A DNA stretch of 64,000 nucleotides from NCEH01 sp002257205. GTDB lineage: Bacteria; Pseudomonadota; Alphaproteobacteria; Rhizobiales; Xanthobacteraceae. Shown one piece after another: positions 51,515 through 59,583 of the stretch (position 1 is the stretch's first letter; every line of letters starts with the position of its first letter). The stretch lies in NCBI RefSeq assembly GCF_043195105.1, contig NZ_JBAFWO010000002.1, one strand, 5' to 3'. The notes under the pieces are model-generated. The model was given only the letters and a program-made list of their open reading frames with translations, was not told where the DNA came from and made no database searches. The translations under genes and the position numbers were made by a program.

Positions 51515-53581
51515 TCAGGCATCGCCTTGCGGCGGATTGCTTGGCGTCACGTCGGGGACGAGCCATTTCGCGAGTTTGGAGCCCATCAGCTTGCGCGCAC
51601 GTCGCCGGCTGGCGGCACGAAGCTCCAGCACGCGGTTGAGCTCGGCCTGGACGGCCGTGGTCTGGCGCTCAAGGTCAATATATTCCGAACGCGCGGTGCT
51701 GAGGCCGCGTTCCATCCGCAGCGAATGGGCATGCACGGCGTCGCGATCCGCCGTCAGCGCGGCCACCTCCTCATGCAAGGTCGCCACTTCCTCGCGCAGC
51801 TCCGCCGATCCGGCTTCTTCGCCAAGCGACTTGGCAGCGATCAGGGCCCGAAGTTCGGAAAGCTCGGCCTCCATCCGCCGCGAATCCGCATGGGCGGCGT
51901 CTCGATCGATCCGCAGGGCGTCCGCCGCGTTGGTGAGGTCGTGAATTTCGTTGCGCAACCCGCGCGCCTCTTCCTTGAGCGCTTCTTCCTTCGGTATGTT
52001 TTCCTCAAGGGATTTCGCCTCGAGCGCGGCGCGGAGCGCGGAGAGCTCGGCCTCATAAGCGGCCTTGATGGCGTCCTCGTTCTGGCGGCGCGTTTCCTCG
52101 AACAGACGCTCGACATCATGGGCCTGGGCGCGTGCCACATCGCGATCCATAATGGCATGGGCCAATTCGCCCCGTACCGTGGCAACCTCAGCCTCCAGCT
52201 GCTCCACCATTGCCTGTAGACCGAGGGAATGGGCGTGAACGGCGTCGCGGTCCTTGGTGAGGGCCGAGATTTCTTCGATCCATGCGGTGGATTGCGTCGC
52301 TTCGGCCTCGGCGCGTGCCCGCGCGTTGGAACATTCAGCACGTGCCGCTTCGAGTTCCGTCTCGGCCTGCAAGGCGCGGGTTGCCAGAACTTGCCGTGCC
52401 TCGATCTCTTCGGCGAGGCGCGTCTCGGCCGCGGCGAGGCTCTCCCCGGCGACCTGAAGCGCGGTGTTCAGCCGCTCGATCTCGGCCGCCAGCGCCGCGC
52501 GTTCGGCCTCGAAGGCGGCGGGGTTTGCCTCGGCGGCGTCGAGGGCGGCTTGCAGATTGTCCACATGCGCCCGGATCGCATCGCGGTCCGTGGTGAGGGC
52601 GAAAGCCGCGGCCTCGAGTTCGCGGATCCGCTCGCGCAGCGCCTCCATCTCGAGGCGGGAGGCTTCACCCGACTCGGCTTGCTCGGAGAGCTTTTCTACA
52701 AGCAGATCGCTGCGGACAAGCCTGTCCTGGAGCGCGGCAAGGGCGGGTCCGTAGATCAGGCATGCCTGGTCGAACTCGGTGCGAACCCGGTCTAGGGTCT
52801 CCATGGCGCTGTTGGAATTGGGGGTGCGGGTGAGTTCGTCGAGGGCGTCGTGGGCGAGGCGGACCCATTCGTGAATTTCAGGCCGTGTGCGCCAGTTGGG
52901 ATCATCAATCCGCTGGCGGCGCAGTGTATCTGACAGAAAGTTGTCGATTTCGGCGGCCGAGAAATCAGACACGCGCGGCCAAATGAGATTGAGCCGCGCG
53001 CTCGCGGTTTCGAGCGTGCCGCGCCAGTCCGTCAGCAATGCCCGCCAGGATATGACATCCCGCGGTGTCGCGCGGGTGGTGCGCTCAGCATCCAGAACAT
53101 AACGCAGCCAGACAAGCAGGCCATGGGCGATCGGCAGTCCGTCGCGCTGGCGTAGCGAAAGCGCGACCTCCAGCGGGTTGCGGATCGGCAGGAGGGCGTA
53201 AGGCGTATAGCCAGTCGCCCGCAACGCTTCAAACCAGAACGGAACCAGCCGGCAGATCCGAGGGTCCTTGAGCATGATCAGCGGTGCGCCGCCAAACTCG
53301 TCCTCAAGCGTCTCGCGTGCCGTCTCGGCGAGGGTGCGGGCAACCGCACTGTCTTTCCAACGCGGGTTGAAGGCCCGCCAGTCGTCCCAGTCCGATCCTC
53401 CGGATTCGAGGATCGCCTGGTTGAGATGATGCATGCGCGTCGATTCAAAATAGCCAAGGACATTGTGTTCTGTCGGCTGCATCAGCGTCTTCGGCGGCGC
53501 CGCGCCGAGATGCACCAGCGTCCCCGCGAGGGATGACGTGCCGCCGCGGTGCATGCCCAGAACTACAAGCGCGTCCTTCAT
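51515..53581 (-). CDS. Sulfotransferase-like domain fused to a long coiled coil
   Basis: 688 residues. Residues 1-~260 resemble a sulfotransferase: 5'-phosphosulfate loop ALVVLGMHRGGTSSLAGTLV, then TEHNVLGYFESTRMHHLNQA, the LIMLKDPRICRLVPFWFEAL helix and LPIRNPLEVALSLRQRDGLP. Residues ~285-665 are a nearly continuous coiled coil rich in Glu/Ala/Leu, with a recurring DRDA-x-HAHS-like motif at residues 332, 444, 479 (DRDV), 559 and 612 and a tandem duplication at 511-624. The C-terminus is basic (RRRARKLMGSKLAKWLVPDV). No signal peptide. Acceptor unknown: homologues often sulfate surface glycans, but no glycan cluster is visible here. I start at MKDALVVLG (53581); the frame runs to 53686. Confidence 0.82.
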   Translation of the reverse strand: MKDALVVLGMHRGGTSSLAGTLVHLGAAPPKTLMQPTEHNVLGYFESTRMHHLNQAILESGGSDWDDWRAFNPRWKDSAVARTLAETARETLEDEFGGAPLIMLKDPRICRLVPFWFEALRATGYTPYALLPIRNPLEVALSLRQRDGLPIAHGLLVWLRYVLDAERTTRATPRDVISWRALLTDWRGTLETASARLNLIWPRVSDFSAAEIDNFLSDTLRRQRIDDPNWRTRPEIHEWVRLAHDALDELTRTPNSNSAMETLDRVRTEFDQACLIYGPALAALQDRLVRSDLLVEKLSEQAESGEASRLEMEALRERIRELEAAAFALTTDRDAIRAHVDNLQAALDAAEANPAAFEAERAALAAEIERLNTALQVAGESLAAAETRLAEEIEARQVLATRALQAETELEAARAECSNARARAEAEATQSTAWIEEISALTKDRDAVHAHSLGLQAMVEQLEAEVATVRGELAHAIMDRDVARAQAHDVERLFEETRRQNEDAIKAAYEAELSALRAALEAKSLEENIPKEEALKEEARGLRNEIHDLTNAADALRIDRDAAHADSRRMEAELSELRALIAAKSLGEEAGSAELREEVATLHEEVAALTADRDAVHAHSLRMERGLSTARSEYIDLERQTTAVQAELNRVLELRAASRRRARKLMGSKLAKWLVPDVTPSNPPQGDA
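51710..52051 (-). repeat. Internal duplication in the coiled coil (residues 511-624)
   Basis: Residues 511-571 (AELSALRAALEAKSLEE ... RIDRDAAHADSRRME) and 572-624 (AELSELRALIAAKSLGEE ... ADRDAVHAHSLRME) align along their length with one ~8-residue gap. This looks like a segmental duplication that lengthened the coil. Confidence 0.75.
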
Positions 53582-53689
53582 TGAACCCTTGCCTTCGCCA
53601 GCTTGGCGGCATGACATACAAACAGAGATTGCGCTTACGCTAACGGTCCGCACGATGGTGGGAAAGCCCCGCGTGTGCAGCGGCAAGGC

Positions 53690-53929
53690 CTAATGCCCGT
53701 CGTGCCGGATGGCCTCCGAGACCGGAAACTCCAGCACGATCTCCCCCGCCTCATCGTGCACGGCGATGATCGCGGCGAGCAGGCGCGCATCGCCCGCCTG
53801 CGTCGCCAGCAGCGCGGCGGCAAGTGCCTGCGCCTTTTCCCATGCAGCGTCGGGATCGCGCAGCACAATGCCGCTCTCGTCCTTCAGCATCTCTGCGCCG
53901 AACTGGGTGTGGAAGAAATAGCGAGGCAT
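53690..53929 (-). CDS. DUF6894 small protein
   Basis: 79 residues starting MPRYFFHTQFGAEMLKDESG, then IVLRDPDAAWEKAQALAAAL. The RYFFH ... D.G ... L.D...A pattern is that of the small DUF6894 family, very common and multi-copy in Hyphomicrobiales. It is soluble with no signal peptide; function unknown. It lies between panC and the sulfotransferase gene on the same strand, 33 bp downstream of panC. Confidence 0.82.
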   Translation of the reverse strand: MPRYFFHTQFGAEMLKDESGIVLRDPDAAWEKAQALAAALLATQAGDARLLAAIIAVHDEAGEIVLEFPVSEAIRHDGH

Positions 53930-53962
53930 AAGCGCGGCTCCTGCTGGTGGAGTGCGTGGGCG

Positions 53963-54808
53963 TCAAACGCCGATATTATCAATGAGCCGGGTCTTGCCGA
54001 GCCATGCGGCGGCCAGCAGCCGTATGGGTTCGCCCGGACCGGCCAACGGCGCGAGGCTCTCGGCATGGCGCGCGGCCACATAATCCACCTTCAGCCCGGC
54101 GGCGGCGATGCGATCGGCAGCGGCGGCTGACGCGGTATCGGCGGGCGTGCCGGCCCGGATCGCGGCGGCGGCGTCCTTCAGCGCCTGCTGGATCACCGGC
54201 GCGATCGCCCGCTCCTCGGGCGAGAGATAGCGATTGCGGGAGGATAGGGCGAGCCCGTCATGCTCGCGCACCGTGGCGCCGGGCACGATTTCCACCGGCA
54301 GGTCGAGATCGGCCGCGAGGCGCGTGACCACCTTCAATTGCTGATAATCCTTCTCGCCGAACATGGCGTAGTCCGGCCCGGTGCGGATCAGCAGCTTGCT
54401 CACCACGATCGCGACGCCAGCGAAGAAATGGGTGCGGAAATCGGTCTCGAGCCCGAGCGCCGGGCCGCCCATGGCGAAATGGGTCGCGAAACCCTGCGGG
54501 TACATATCGGCGGCCGTGGGAGCGTAGACCACGTCCACGCCCTCAGCCGCCAGCAAGGCGAGGTCATTGTCGAATGTGCGCGGATAGCGGGAAAAATCCT
54601 CGTTAGGCGCGAACTGGGTCGGGTTGACGAAGATCGAGACCACGATCCGCCGCGCCAGCGTCTTGGCCTGGCGCACCAACGCGATGTGTCCTTCGTGCAG
54701 GGCGCCCATGGTCGGCACCAGAGCGACTTTCTCCCCCGCGGCGCGCCATGCGGCCACCTGGGCCCGCAGCGCATCGACCGTTTCCACCACTTCGGGCTTG
54801 CCCGCCAT
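53963..54808 (-). CDS. panC: Pantothenate synthetase
   Basis: Joins pantoate and beta-alanine with ATP. 281 residues with the HIGH-like motif VALVPTMGALHEGHIALVRQ, IVVSIFVNPTQFAPNEDFSR, YPRTFDNDLALLAAEGVDVV, the pantoate pocket FGEKDYQQLKVVTRLAADLD and the flexible KMSK-like region EHDGLALSSRNRYLSPEERA. The start at 54808 (MAGKPEVVETVDALRA) matches family starts; the frame extends to 54922. panB is not adjacent. Confidence 0.95.
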   Translation of the reverse strand: MAGKPEVVETVDALRAQVAAWRAAGEKVALVPTMGALHEGHIALVRQAKTLARRIVVSIFVNPTQFAPNEDFSRYPRTFDNDLALLAAEGVDVVYAPTAADMYPQGFATHFAMGGPALGLETDFRTHFFAGVAIVVSKLLIRTGPDYAMFGEKDYQQLKVVTRLAADLDLPVEIVPGATVREHDGLALSSRNRYLSPEERAIAPVIQQALKDAAAAIRAGTPADTASAAAADRIAAAGLKVDYVAARHAESLAPLAGPGEPIRLLAAAWLGKTRLIDNIGV

Positions 54809-55020
54809 CGTGTCTCTCCCGCGGGCCGCAACCGCCCGCCATTCTTTTTGCGGCGCAGACCCTAGCGCCGGAAACCTGCGGGTCAACCGCGCGATCGCGG
54901 CAGGGCGGTCATCGCTTCGCACCCTCTGGTGCCGGGCGCGAGAACGCCTATTTTGCTAAGGATGGATCAGGATTCCCTTCCGCCTTGCCGACCCGGCCCG
55001 ATGCACGGGACTTTCGCCCC

Positions 55021-55728
55021 ATGAGCGGACCCAAGAAGCCCCTGACGCCTGCAGGGTCCGCCAGCGAGGCGGAACTTGCGGCCTTCCTCGCCGCCGCGCG
55101 CGACCTTGGGCCGACGCGGGCCGATGGGCAGCGCGGCCGGCTTGCCTTTGCCATGGATGCGACCTTTTCGCGTCAGCCGACCTGGGATCTCGCCTGCCGC
55201 CTCCAGGGCGATCTGTTTTCCGCCGCCGCCGATCTGGGCGGGCTCGATGTTCAGTTGATCTATTATCGTGGCCTTTCGGAATGCCGCGCCTCGCCCTGGG
55301 TATCCGACCCCGCGCGGCTCGGCGCTTTGATGGGCGCCATCGCCTGCCAGGGCGGGCATACGCAGATCTCCCGCGTGCTCGGCCATCTCGCCAAGGAGGC
55401 GCAGCGCTCTGGGCTGAAGGCGGCCGTGTTCGTGGGGGACGCCGTGGAGGAAAATCCCGACGCCCTCGCCGCGAAGGCGGGGGAACTCGCCGTGCTGGGC
55501 GTGCGCCTGTTTCTGTTCCAGGAAGGCGAGGACCGGCAGGTGGAAGCCGTATTCAAGGAACTGGCGCGCCTGACTTCCGGGGCCTGGTGCCGGTTTCGCC
55601 CTGGCGCGGATGAGGAATTGCGCGCCCTGCTGCGGGCGGTGGCCGCCTATGCCGCCGGCGGCCGGCAAGCCCTTCTGGCGGGGCGGGAGGCAGGGGCGGT
55701 GCGGCTGCTTTCGGCCATGGGCCAATGA
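55021..55728 (+). CDS. VWA-like domain protein
   Basis: 235 residues. A von Willebrand A fold is indicated by the MIDAS-like GRLAFAMDATFSRQPTWDLA (D-A-T-x-S), a central LDVQLIYYRGLSECRASPWV and GGHTQISRVLGHLAKEAQ, then KAAVFVGDAVEENPDALAAK and VRLFLFQEGEDRQVEAVFKE. No membrane segment or signal. The role is unknown. It lies just upstream of the membrane J-domain gene (58 bp), an arrangement I believe recurs in Hyphomicrobiales. Confidence 0.82.
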   Translation: MSGPKKPLTPAGSASEAELAAFLAAARDLGPTRADGQRGRLAFAMDATFSRQPTWDLACRLQGDLFSAAADLGGLDVQLIYYRGLSECRASPWVSDPARLGALMGAIACQGGHTQISRVLGHLAKEAQRSGLKAAVFVGDAVEENPDALAAKAGELAVLGVRLFLFQEGEDRQVEAVFKELARLTSGAWCRFRPGADEELRALLRAVAAYAAGGRQALLAGREAGAVRLLSAMGQ

Positions 55729-55786
55729 CCGGCCGATCCGGCCCTGACATGATACTTAAGGGCAAGACCCTCATGGGAGAGCGCGT

Positions 55787-56527
55787 GTGGTGACTTTGAT
55801 TGCGGGAGCGCTTCTGCTGCTGCTGGGCCTTTGCGCGCTGAAGCTGTGGACCAAAGCCTCGCCCCGGGCGCTTGCGACCGCACTCTACAAGATCGCGGGC
55901 TATCTGATGCTCGGCGGCGCGGCCTTCTCTTTGGTGACCGGGCGGTTCGCGGCGGCGGTTCCGCTCGCGATGCTGGGCGCCGGGCTGCTGGCGCAGGTGA
56001 ACGGAGGCGGGATCGGCGGCTGGTTCTCCGGTCTGTTCGGCCAGGGCCGGTTCACCGGATCACGGGCGCCGCGCGTCTCACGGGTGTCCTCGCCGATGTT
56101 CGAGATGGAGCTGAACCACGACACCGGCATCCTGACCGGACGGGTCATCGCCGGTCCGCGCGTGGGCGTCTCGCTGGATGATCTCGCGGTTCCCGAGCTT
56201 CTGGCGTTGCGCGGCGGGCTCGATGCCCAGTCGCTGGCCCTAATCGAAGCTTATCTCGACCGCAGGGCGCCCGCATGGCGTGAAGACTCGCAGACCAATG
56301 CGGGTGGCAGGAGCGGGAGCGGAAACAATATGAGTGCGCGCAACAGCGCGATGACGGAAGAGGAAGCCCATCAAATACTTGGGCTTGAACCGGGGGCTGG
56401 CGAAGCTGCGGTTCGCACCGCGCATCGTGCCTTGATGAAAAAGCTCCACCCCGATCATGGCGGATCCAGTTATCTTGCTGCGAGGGTGAATCAAGCGAAA
56501 GATGTCATTCTCAACAAACATCGCTGA
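55787..56527 (+). CDS. Membrane-anchored J-domain protein
   Basis: 246 residues with N-terminal membrane segments (VTLIAGALLLLLGLCALKLW, and IAGYLMLGGAAFSLVTGRFA, with VPLAMLGAGLLAQV following), a Gly/Arg-rich linker, then FEMELNHDTGILTGRVIAGP. A C-terminal J domain is present (EEEAHQILGLEPGAGEAAVR, TAHRALMKKLHPDHGGSSYL, with the HPD tripeptide), ending QAKDVILNKHR. It therefore should recruit a DnaK-type Hsp70 at the inner membrane. The start is GTG (55787; a second GTG at 55790 also fits). It converges on the carboxypeptidase gene with a 20-base gap. Confidence 0.85.
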   Translation: MVTLIAGALLLLLGLCALKLWTKASPRALATALYKIAGYLMLGGAAFSLVTGRFAAAVPLAMLGAGLLAQVNGGGIGGWFSGLFGQGRFTGSRAPRVSRVSSPMFEMELNHDTGILTGRVIAGPRVGVSLDDLAVPELLALRGGLDAQSLALIEAYLDRRAPAWREDSQTNAGGRSGSGNNMSARNSAMTEEEAHQILGLEPGAGEAAVRTAHRALMKKLHPDHGGSSYLAARVNQAKDVILNKHR

Positions 56528-56547
56528 TTCTCTCCAAACGCACTACA

Positions 56548-58191
56548 TCAATTGCGGAAAATCATGCAGGCGAAATCATTGCGTTGCAGTAAACGGCAGG
56601 CTTCCTTCGCTCCTTTTTCATCAAGGCCGGCAAAGCGGGCGCGGTAGAGATCCGTCGAGCCCTTTGAGACTTTCTGCGTAAATCCATCGGCTTGGCCCAA
56701 AAGGCTCTTGGCTTTCGCTTGCGCGACATCCAGCCTTGCCCGCGCTTCCTTTTCCGCACCGAAGGCGCCGATCTGAATGCCCCAGCCCGAATGGTGGGGC
56801 TGCGTCTGCTGCGCGGGGACGGGCCGTGCCACAGCCTCATTGGGCGAAGGGCCGAAGGTGTCCGGCAATTCTATGGGGCCGGCGGAGGCTGTGCGGATCG
56901 GTTCCGCCTGCACGCGCGCGGGTTCTGCAACTTGGATCGGGGAAGGCGGAATAGGCGTTCCGTTCGAGCCGATATAGCCGAGCGTGCCTTTGGGGACGAA
57001 GGCCGGCGCGGTCAGGGGCGTAGTAAGCCGCTGGATCGCGACCGTCTTCACGGCCACCGGTCTGATGGGCGCGGCGGAGCCGGGGGCGGGCCCGCGCGGC
57101 AGGCTGGCCGTGGTCACCGGATCCGGTGCCGCATAGGCGAGGCGCTGCGGCTCGGGCAGCGGGGCAATAGGGCCGGAGGCTTCGCGCTCGGCGGGGGCAG
57201 CGACGGGAACCGGCACCGGCCCGTCATCATCCAGCGCGGCGGTTTCCGTGATCCGGGGCGCCGTACGGTTCCCGGCATAGGCACGATTGTAATTGTTGGC
57301 GATCAGGCTTGCCATGCGGTTATCGCGAGAGGCACCGCTGGAGCCGCCAAGCACCACCCCGATGAGGTAGCGATCGTCGCGATGCAGCGAGGTGAGAAGG
57401 TTAAAGCCGGAGGCGCGGGTGTAGCCGGTCTTGATCCCATCCACGCCCTCGACGCGACCCAACAGGCGGTTGTGATTGCCGATGGTCTCGCCTTTGTAGG
57501 TAAAGCTGCGGGTAGAGAAATATTTGTATTCGCGTGGGAAGCGCTCCTGGATCGCCCGGCCCAGGATGGAGAGGTCGCGGGCGGTGGTCACTTGGCGCGG
57601 ATTGGGCAGGCCGTTGGCATTCTCGAAATTGGTGCGCGACATGCCGAGGGCATGGGCTTTGCGCGTCATCATGTCGGCGAATCTTTCCTCGGTCCCGCCG
57701 ACGGTTTCCGCGATCACCACGGCGACGTCGTTGGCCGAGCGAGTCACGATCGCCTTGATCGCGTCCTCGACATCGATGGTCGACCCCGCGCGGACATTCA
57801 GCTTGGACGGCGACTGGGCGGCGGCCCGCGCCGAGACCACCATTTCGCTGTTGAGGTTCAGGCGCCCGGCCTCCATCTGCTCGAACAGGAGATAGAGGGT
57901 CATCACCTTGGTGAGTGAGGCAGGGTGACGCAGAGCGTCCGCCTTATCCTCGTAGAGGACCTTTCCGGTATTGCCATCCACGATGATGGCGGCCGTGCCG
58001 GTTTTCCACCCGGAGCCGGTAGTGTCATCGGACTTGCTCGCGGATGCCTTCTTGCTCTGCGACTGGGCATGGGCGCTCTTATGCTTGCGAGGCTTTGCGT
58101 CAACACCCGTTGACGCCATCACCATCACTGCGGCAAGGGCCGCCGCGACGAGCTTGGCGGAGAAGGAGCCGTTCGCGATCGCAATACGCAT
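56548..58191 (-). CDS. D-alanyl-D-alanine carboxypeptidase with C-terminal SPOR domain
   Basis: A penicillin-binding peptidase that trims the terminal D-Ala of peptidoglycan stems. 547 residues: signal peptide (LVAAALAAVMVMASTGVDA), a Lys/Ser-rich linker, then the S11 domain with Ser92-x-x-Lys95 in PASLTKVMTLYLLFEQME, Ser152-Ala-Asn154 in VTRSANDVAVVIAE and Lys254-Thr-Gly in VDGIKTGYTRASGFNLLTSL. A ~150-residue Pro/Ala linker follows. The end is a SPOR domain (SGWGIQIGAFGAEKEARARL to QRNDFACMIFRN) that should target septal glycan. The fusion is well known in Hyphomicrobiales. Confidence 0.93.
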   Translation of the reverse strand: MRIAIANGSFSAKLVAAALAAVMVMASTGVDAKPRKHKSAHAQSQSKKASASKSDDTTGSGWKTGTAAIIVDGNTGKVLYEDKADALRHPASLTKVMTLYLLFEQMEAGRLNLNSEMVVSARAAAQSPSKLNVRAGSTIDVEDAIKAIVTRSANDVAVVIAETVGGTEERFADMMTRKAHALGMSRTNFENANGLPNPRQVTTARDLSILGRAIQERFPREYKYFSTRSFTYKGETIGNHNRLLGRVEGVDGIKTGYTRASGFNLLTSLHRDDRYLIGVVLGGSSGASRDNRMASLIANNYNRAYAGNRTAPRITETAALDDDGPVPVPVAAPAEREASGPIAPLPEPQRLAYAAPDPVTTASLPRGPAPGSAAPIRPVAVKTVAIQRLTTPLTAPAFVPKGTLGYIGSNGTPIPPSPIQVAEPARVQAEPIRTASAGPIELPDTFGPSPNEAVARPVPAQQTQPHHSGWGIQIGAFGAEKEARARLDVAQAKAKSLLGQADGFTQKVSKGSTDLYRARFAGLDEKGAKEACRLLQRNDFACMIFRN

Positions 58192-58365
58192 GAAACCGTG
58201 TCCCGTGGGTCAGTCCAGGAAAGGGTCGGCCTGGAGTGGAGCATCTCAATCTCGCGCGAGAGCACGAAAATTCAGGAGGGCTCGGGTCCATGAACCGGGG
58301 AATGACTGGCTACAGCCTAAAAACCCGCGGTTACCAACCCGTAAACCAAGCCAAAATGAGGCATG

Positions 58366-58376
58366 GTGCACTGCAC
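58366..58376. promoter_or_regulatory. Candidate operator upstream of the phasin gene
   Basis: gtgcactgcac is a perfect hyphenated palindrome (gtgca-c-tgcac) lying 7 bases before the putative -35 of the phasin promoter. TGC-rich palindromes upstream of phasin genes are bound by the PHB-responsive repressor PhaR in relatives such as Rhodobacter and Paracoccus. The assignment is by analogy only. Confidence 0.4.
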
Positions 58377-58383
58377 AATTTTG

Positions 58384-58412
58384 TTGACGTCTTTGTTGCG
58401 ATGCATCTTAAT
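58384..58412 (+). promoter_or_regulatory. Putative sigma-70 promoter of the phasin gene
   Basis: -35 ttgacg (58384-58389), 17-bp spacer, -10-like cttaat (58407-58412), about 79 bp before the start codon. The -35 is near consensus and the -10 is weak. The surrounding sequence is AT-rich relative to the genome. Confidence 0.5.
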
Positions 58413-58490
58413 GCAACTGGGGCGGCTCCGAATGGCCCACCGCACCGGACTTAATGAGTGGCAGCCTTAACAAACGCAATGAGGACACCC

Positions 58491-58820
58491 ATGGCCCAGA
58501 ATATCGAAGACTTCCAGAAGCTCGGTAAGGAAAACGTCGAACTCGCCATGAAGAGCTTCGGCACCTTCTCCAAGAGCGCCCAGGCGATCGCCCTTGAAAT
58601 CGCCGACTACACCAAGAGCTCGTTCGAGCTCGGCACCGCAACTCTCGAGAAGCTGATGAGCGCCAAGACGCTCGAGCAGGCCGTCGAGATCCAGCAGTCC
58701 TACCTGAAGACCGCGTACGAAGGCCTGGTGGCGGAAACCACCAAGCTCGGCGAGCTGTACAAGGACCTCGCCAAGGAAGCCTACAAGCCGTACGAGAGCG
58801 CCTTCGCCAAGGTTCAGTGA
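58491..58820 (+). CDS. Phasin family protein
   Basis: 109 residues of the phasin fold, which coats polyhydroxybutyrate granules. The family pattern is an amphipathic helix series without Cys: FQKLGKENVELAMKSFGTFS, KSAQAIALEIADYTKSSFEL, then LEKLMSAKTLEQAVEIQQSY and LKTAYEGLVAETTKLGELYK. The ATG at 58491 has tgagga upstream. It is a single-gene unit, with candidate operator, promoter and terminator nearby. Confidence 0.9.
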   Translation: MAQNIEDFQKLGKENVELAMKSFGTFSKSAQAIALEIADYTKSSFELGTATLEKLMSAKTLEQAVEIQQSYLKTAYEGLVAETTKLGELYKDLAKEAYKPYESAFAKVQ

Positions 58821-58837
58821 TCGCGTCCGACACGCTT

Positions 58838-58858
58838 AGGCTCCCACGGGAGCCTTTC
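58838..58858 (+). terminator. Probable terminator after the phasin gene
   Basis: An 8-bp stem aggctccc / gggagcct with a 2-base formal loop, flanked by cacg...cgtg that can lengthen it, followed by a short T-run (tttcg). The U-tract is weak, so termination may be partial. Confidence 0.6.
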
Positions 58859-59014
58859 GTGTGGCTTTCCAAAGTGGGCCGAGAGGCGTCATTTTGAAGC
58901 CTATGACCAACGGCGGTCTGGCATTGCCGGGCCCCCGTTCCTATTATCTGGCACGTGCCCGACGCCCGGCCGCATCTGCGCGGTCCGTCAAAACCTGGCA
59001 CGGATGCCGATGAA

Positions 59015-59425
59015 ATGATGCAGTCCTCTTCCCGTCCCGCCCTTTCCCGTTCCCCGTCACGCACGGGGCGTCCGGCTTATGCGCCGGCGATGGCCGCAGG
59101 CGAACCGCCGCGCCGTGGCGGCGGCGACAATCCCGGCACTGCCGTCATCACCCGCACGAAGACGCAGACCAAGCGGCCCAGCCTCTATCGCGTCCTGCTG
59201 CTGAACGACGACTACACCCCCATGGAATTCGTGGTCCACGTCCTCGAGCGCTTCTTCAACAAGGGGCGCGAGGAGGCCAACACCATCATGATGCACGTCC
59301 ACCAAAACGGTGTCGGCGAATGTGGCGTGTTCACCTATGAGGTCGCCGAGACAAAAGTGACGCAGGTGATGGACTTCGCCCGCAAACACCAACATCCTCT
59401 GCAATGTGTGATGGAAAAAAAATAG
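59015..59425 (+). CDS. clpS: ClpS adaptor protein
   Basis: Delivers N-end-rule substrates to ClpAP. 136 residues with a long polar N-terminal tail and the conserved ClpS fold: PSLYRVLLLNDDYTPMEFVV (the NDDYTPMEFV motif that forms the ligand pocket), HVLERFFNKGREEANTIMMH, VHQNGVGECGVFTYEVAETK and VTQVMDFARKHQHPLQCVME. Two adjacent ATGs lie at 59015 and 59018; a GTG further up (58955) and an ATG at 59090 are alternatives. It lies 158 bp upstream of clpA on the same strand, the normal arrangement. Confidence 0.93.
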   Translation: MMQSSSRPALSRSPSRTGRPAYAPAMAAGEPPRRGGGDNPGTAVITRTKTQTKRPSLYRVLLLNDDYTPMEFVVHVLERFFNKGREEANTIMMHVHQNGVGECGVFTYEVAETKVTQVMDFARKHQHPLQCVMEKK

Positions 59426-59583
59426 GTGCATTCGCGTCGGTTGGCGTCTCAAATTGGTGATGGAGATGTTCAGGCAAGGCTCTTGCGTAATCTGAGAGCC
59501 GGTACAAAGTTTGAAGGAGCGCGTGCGCAAACGAAGCCGACGGACGTTCCGGGCTTCGGGTGGCGCACGAGATAGAGGTCTAG

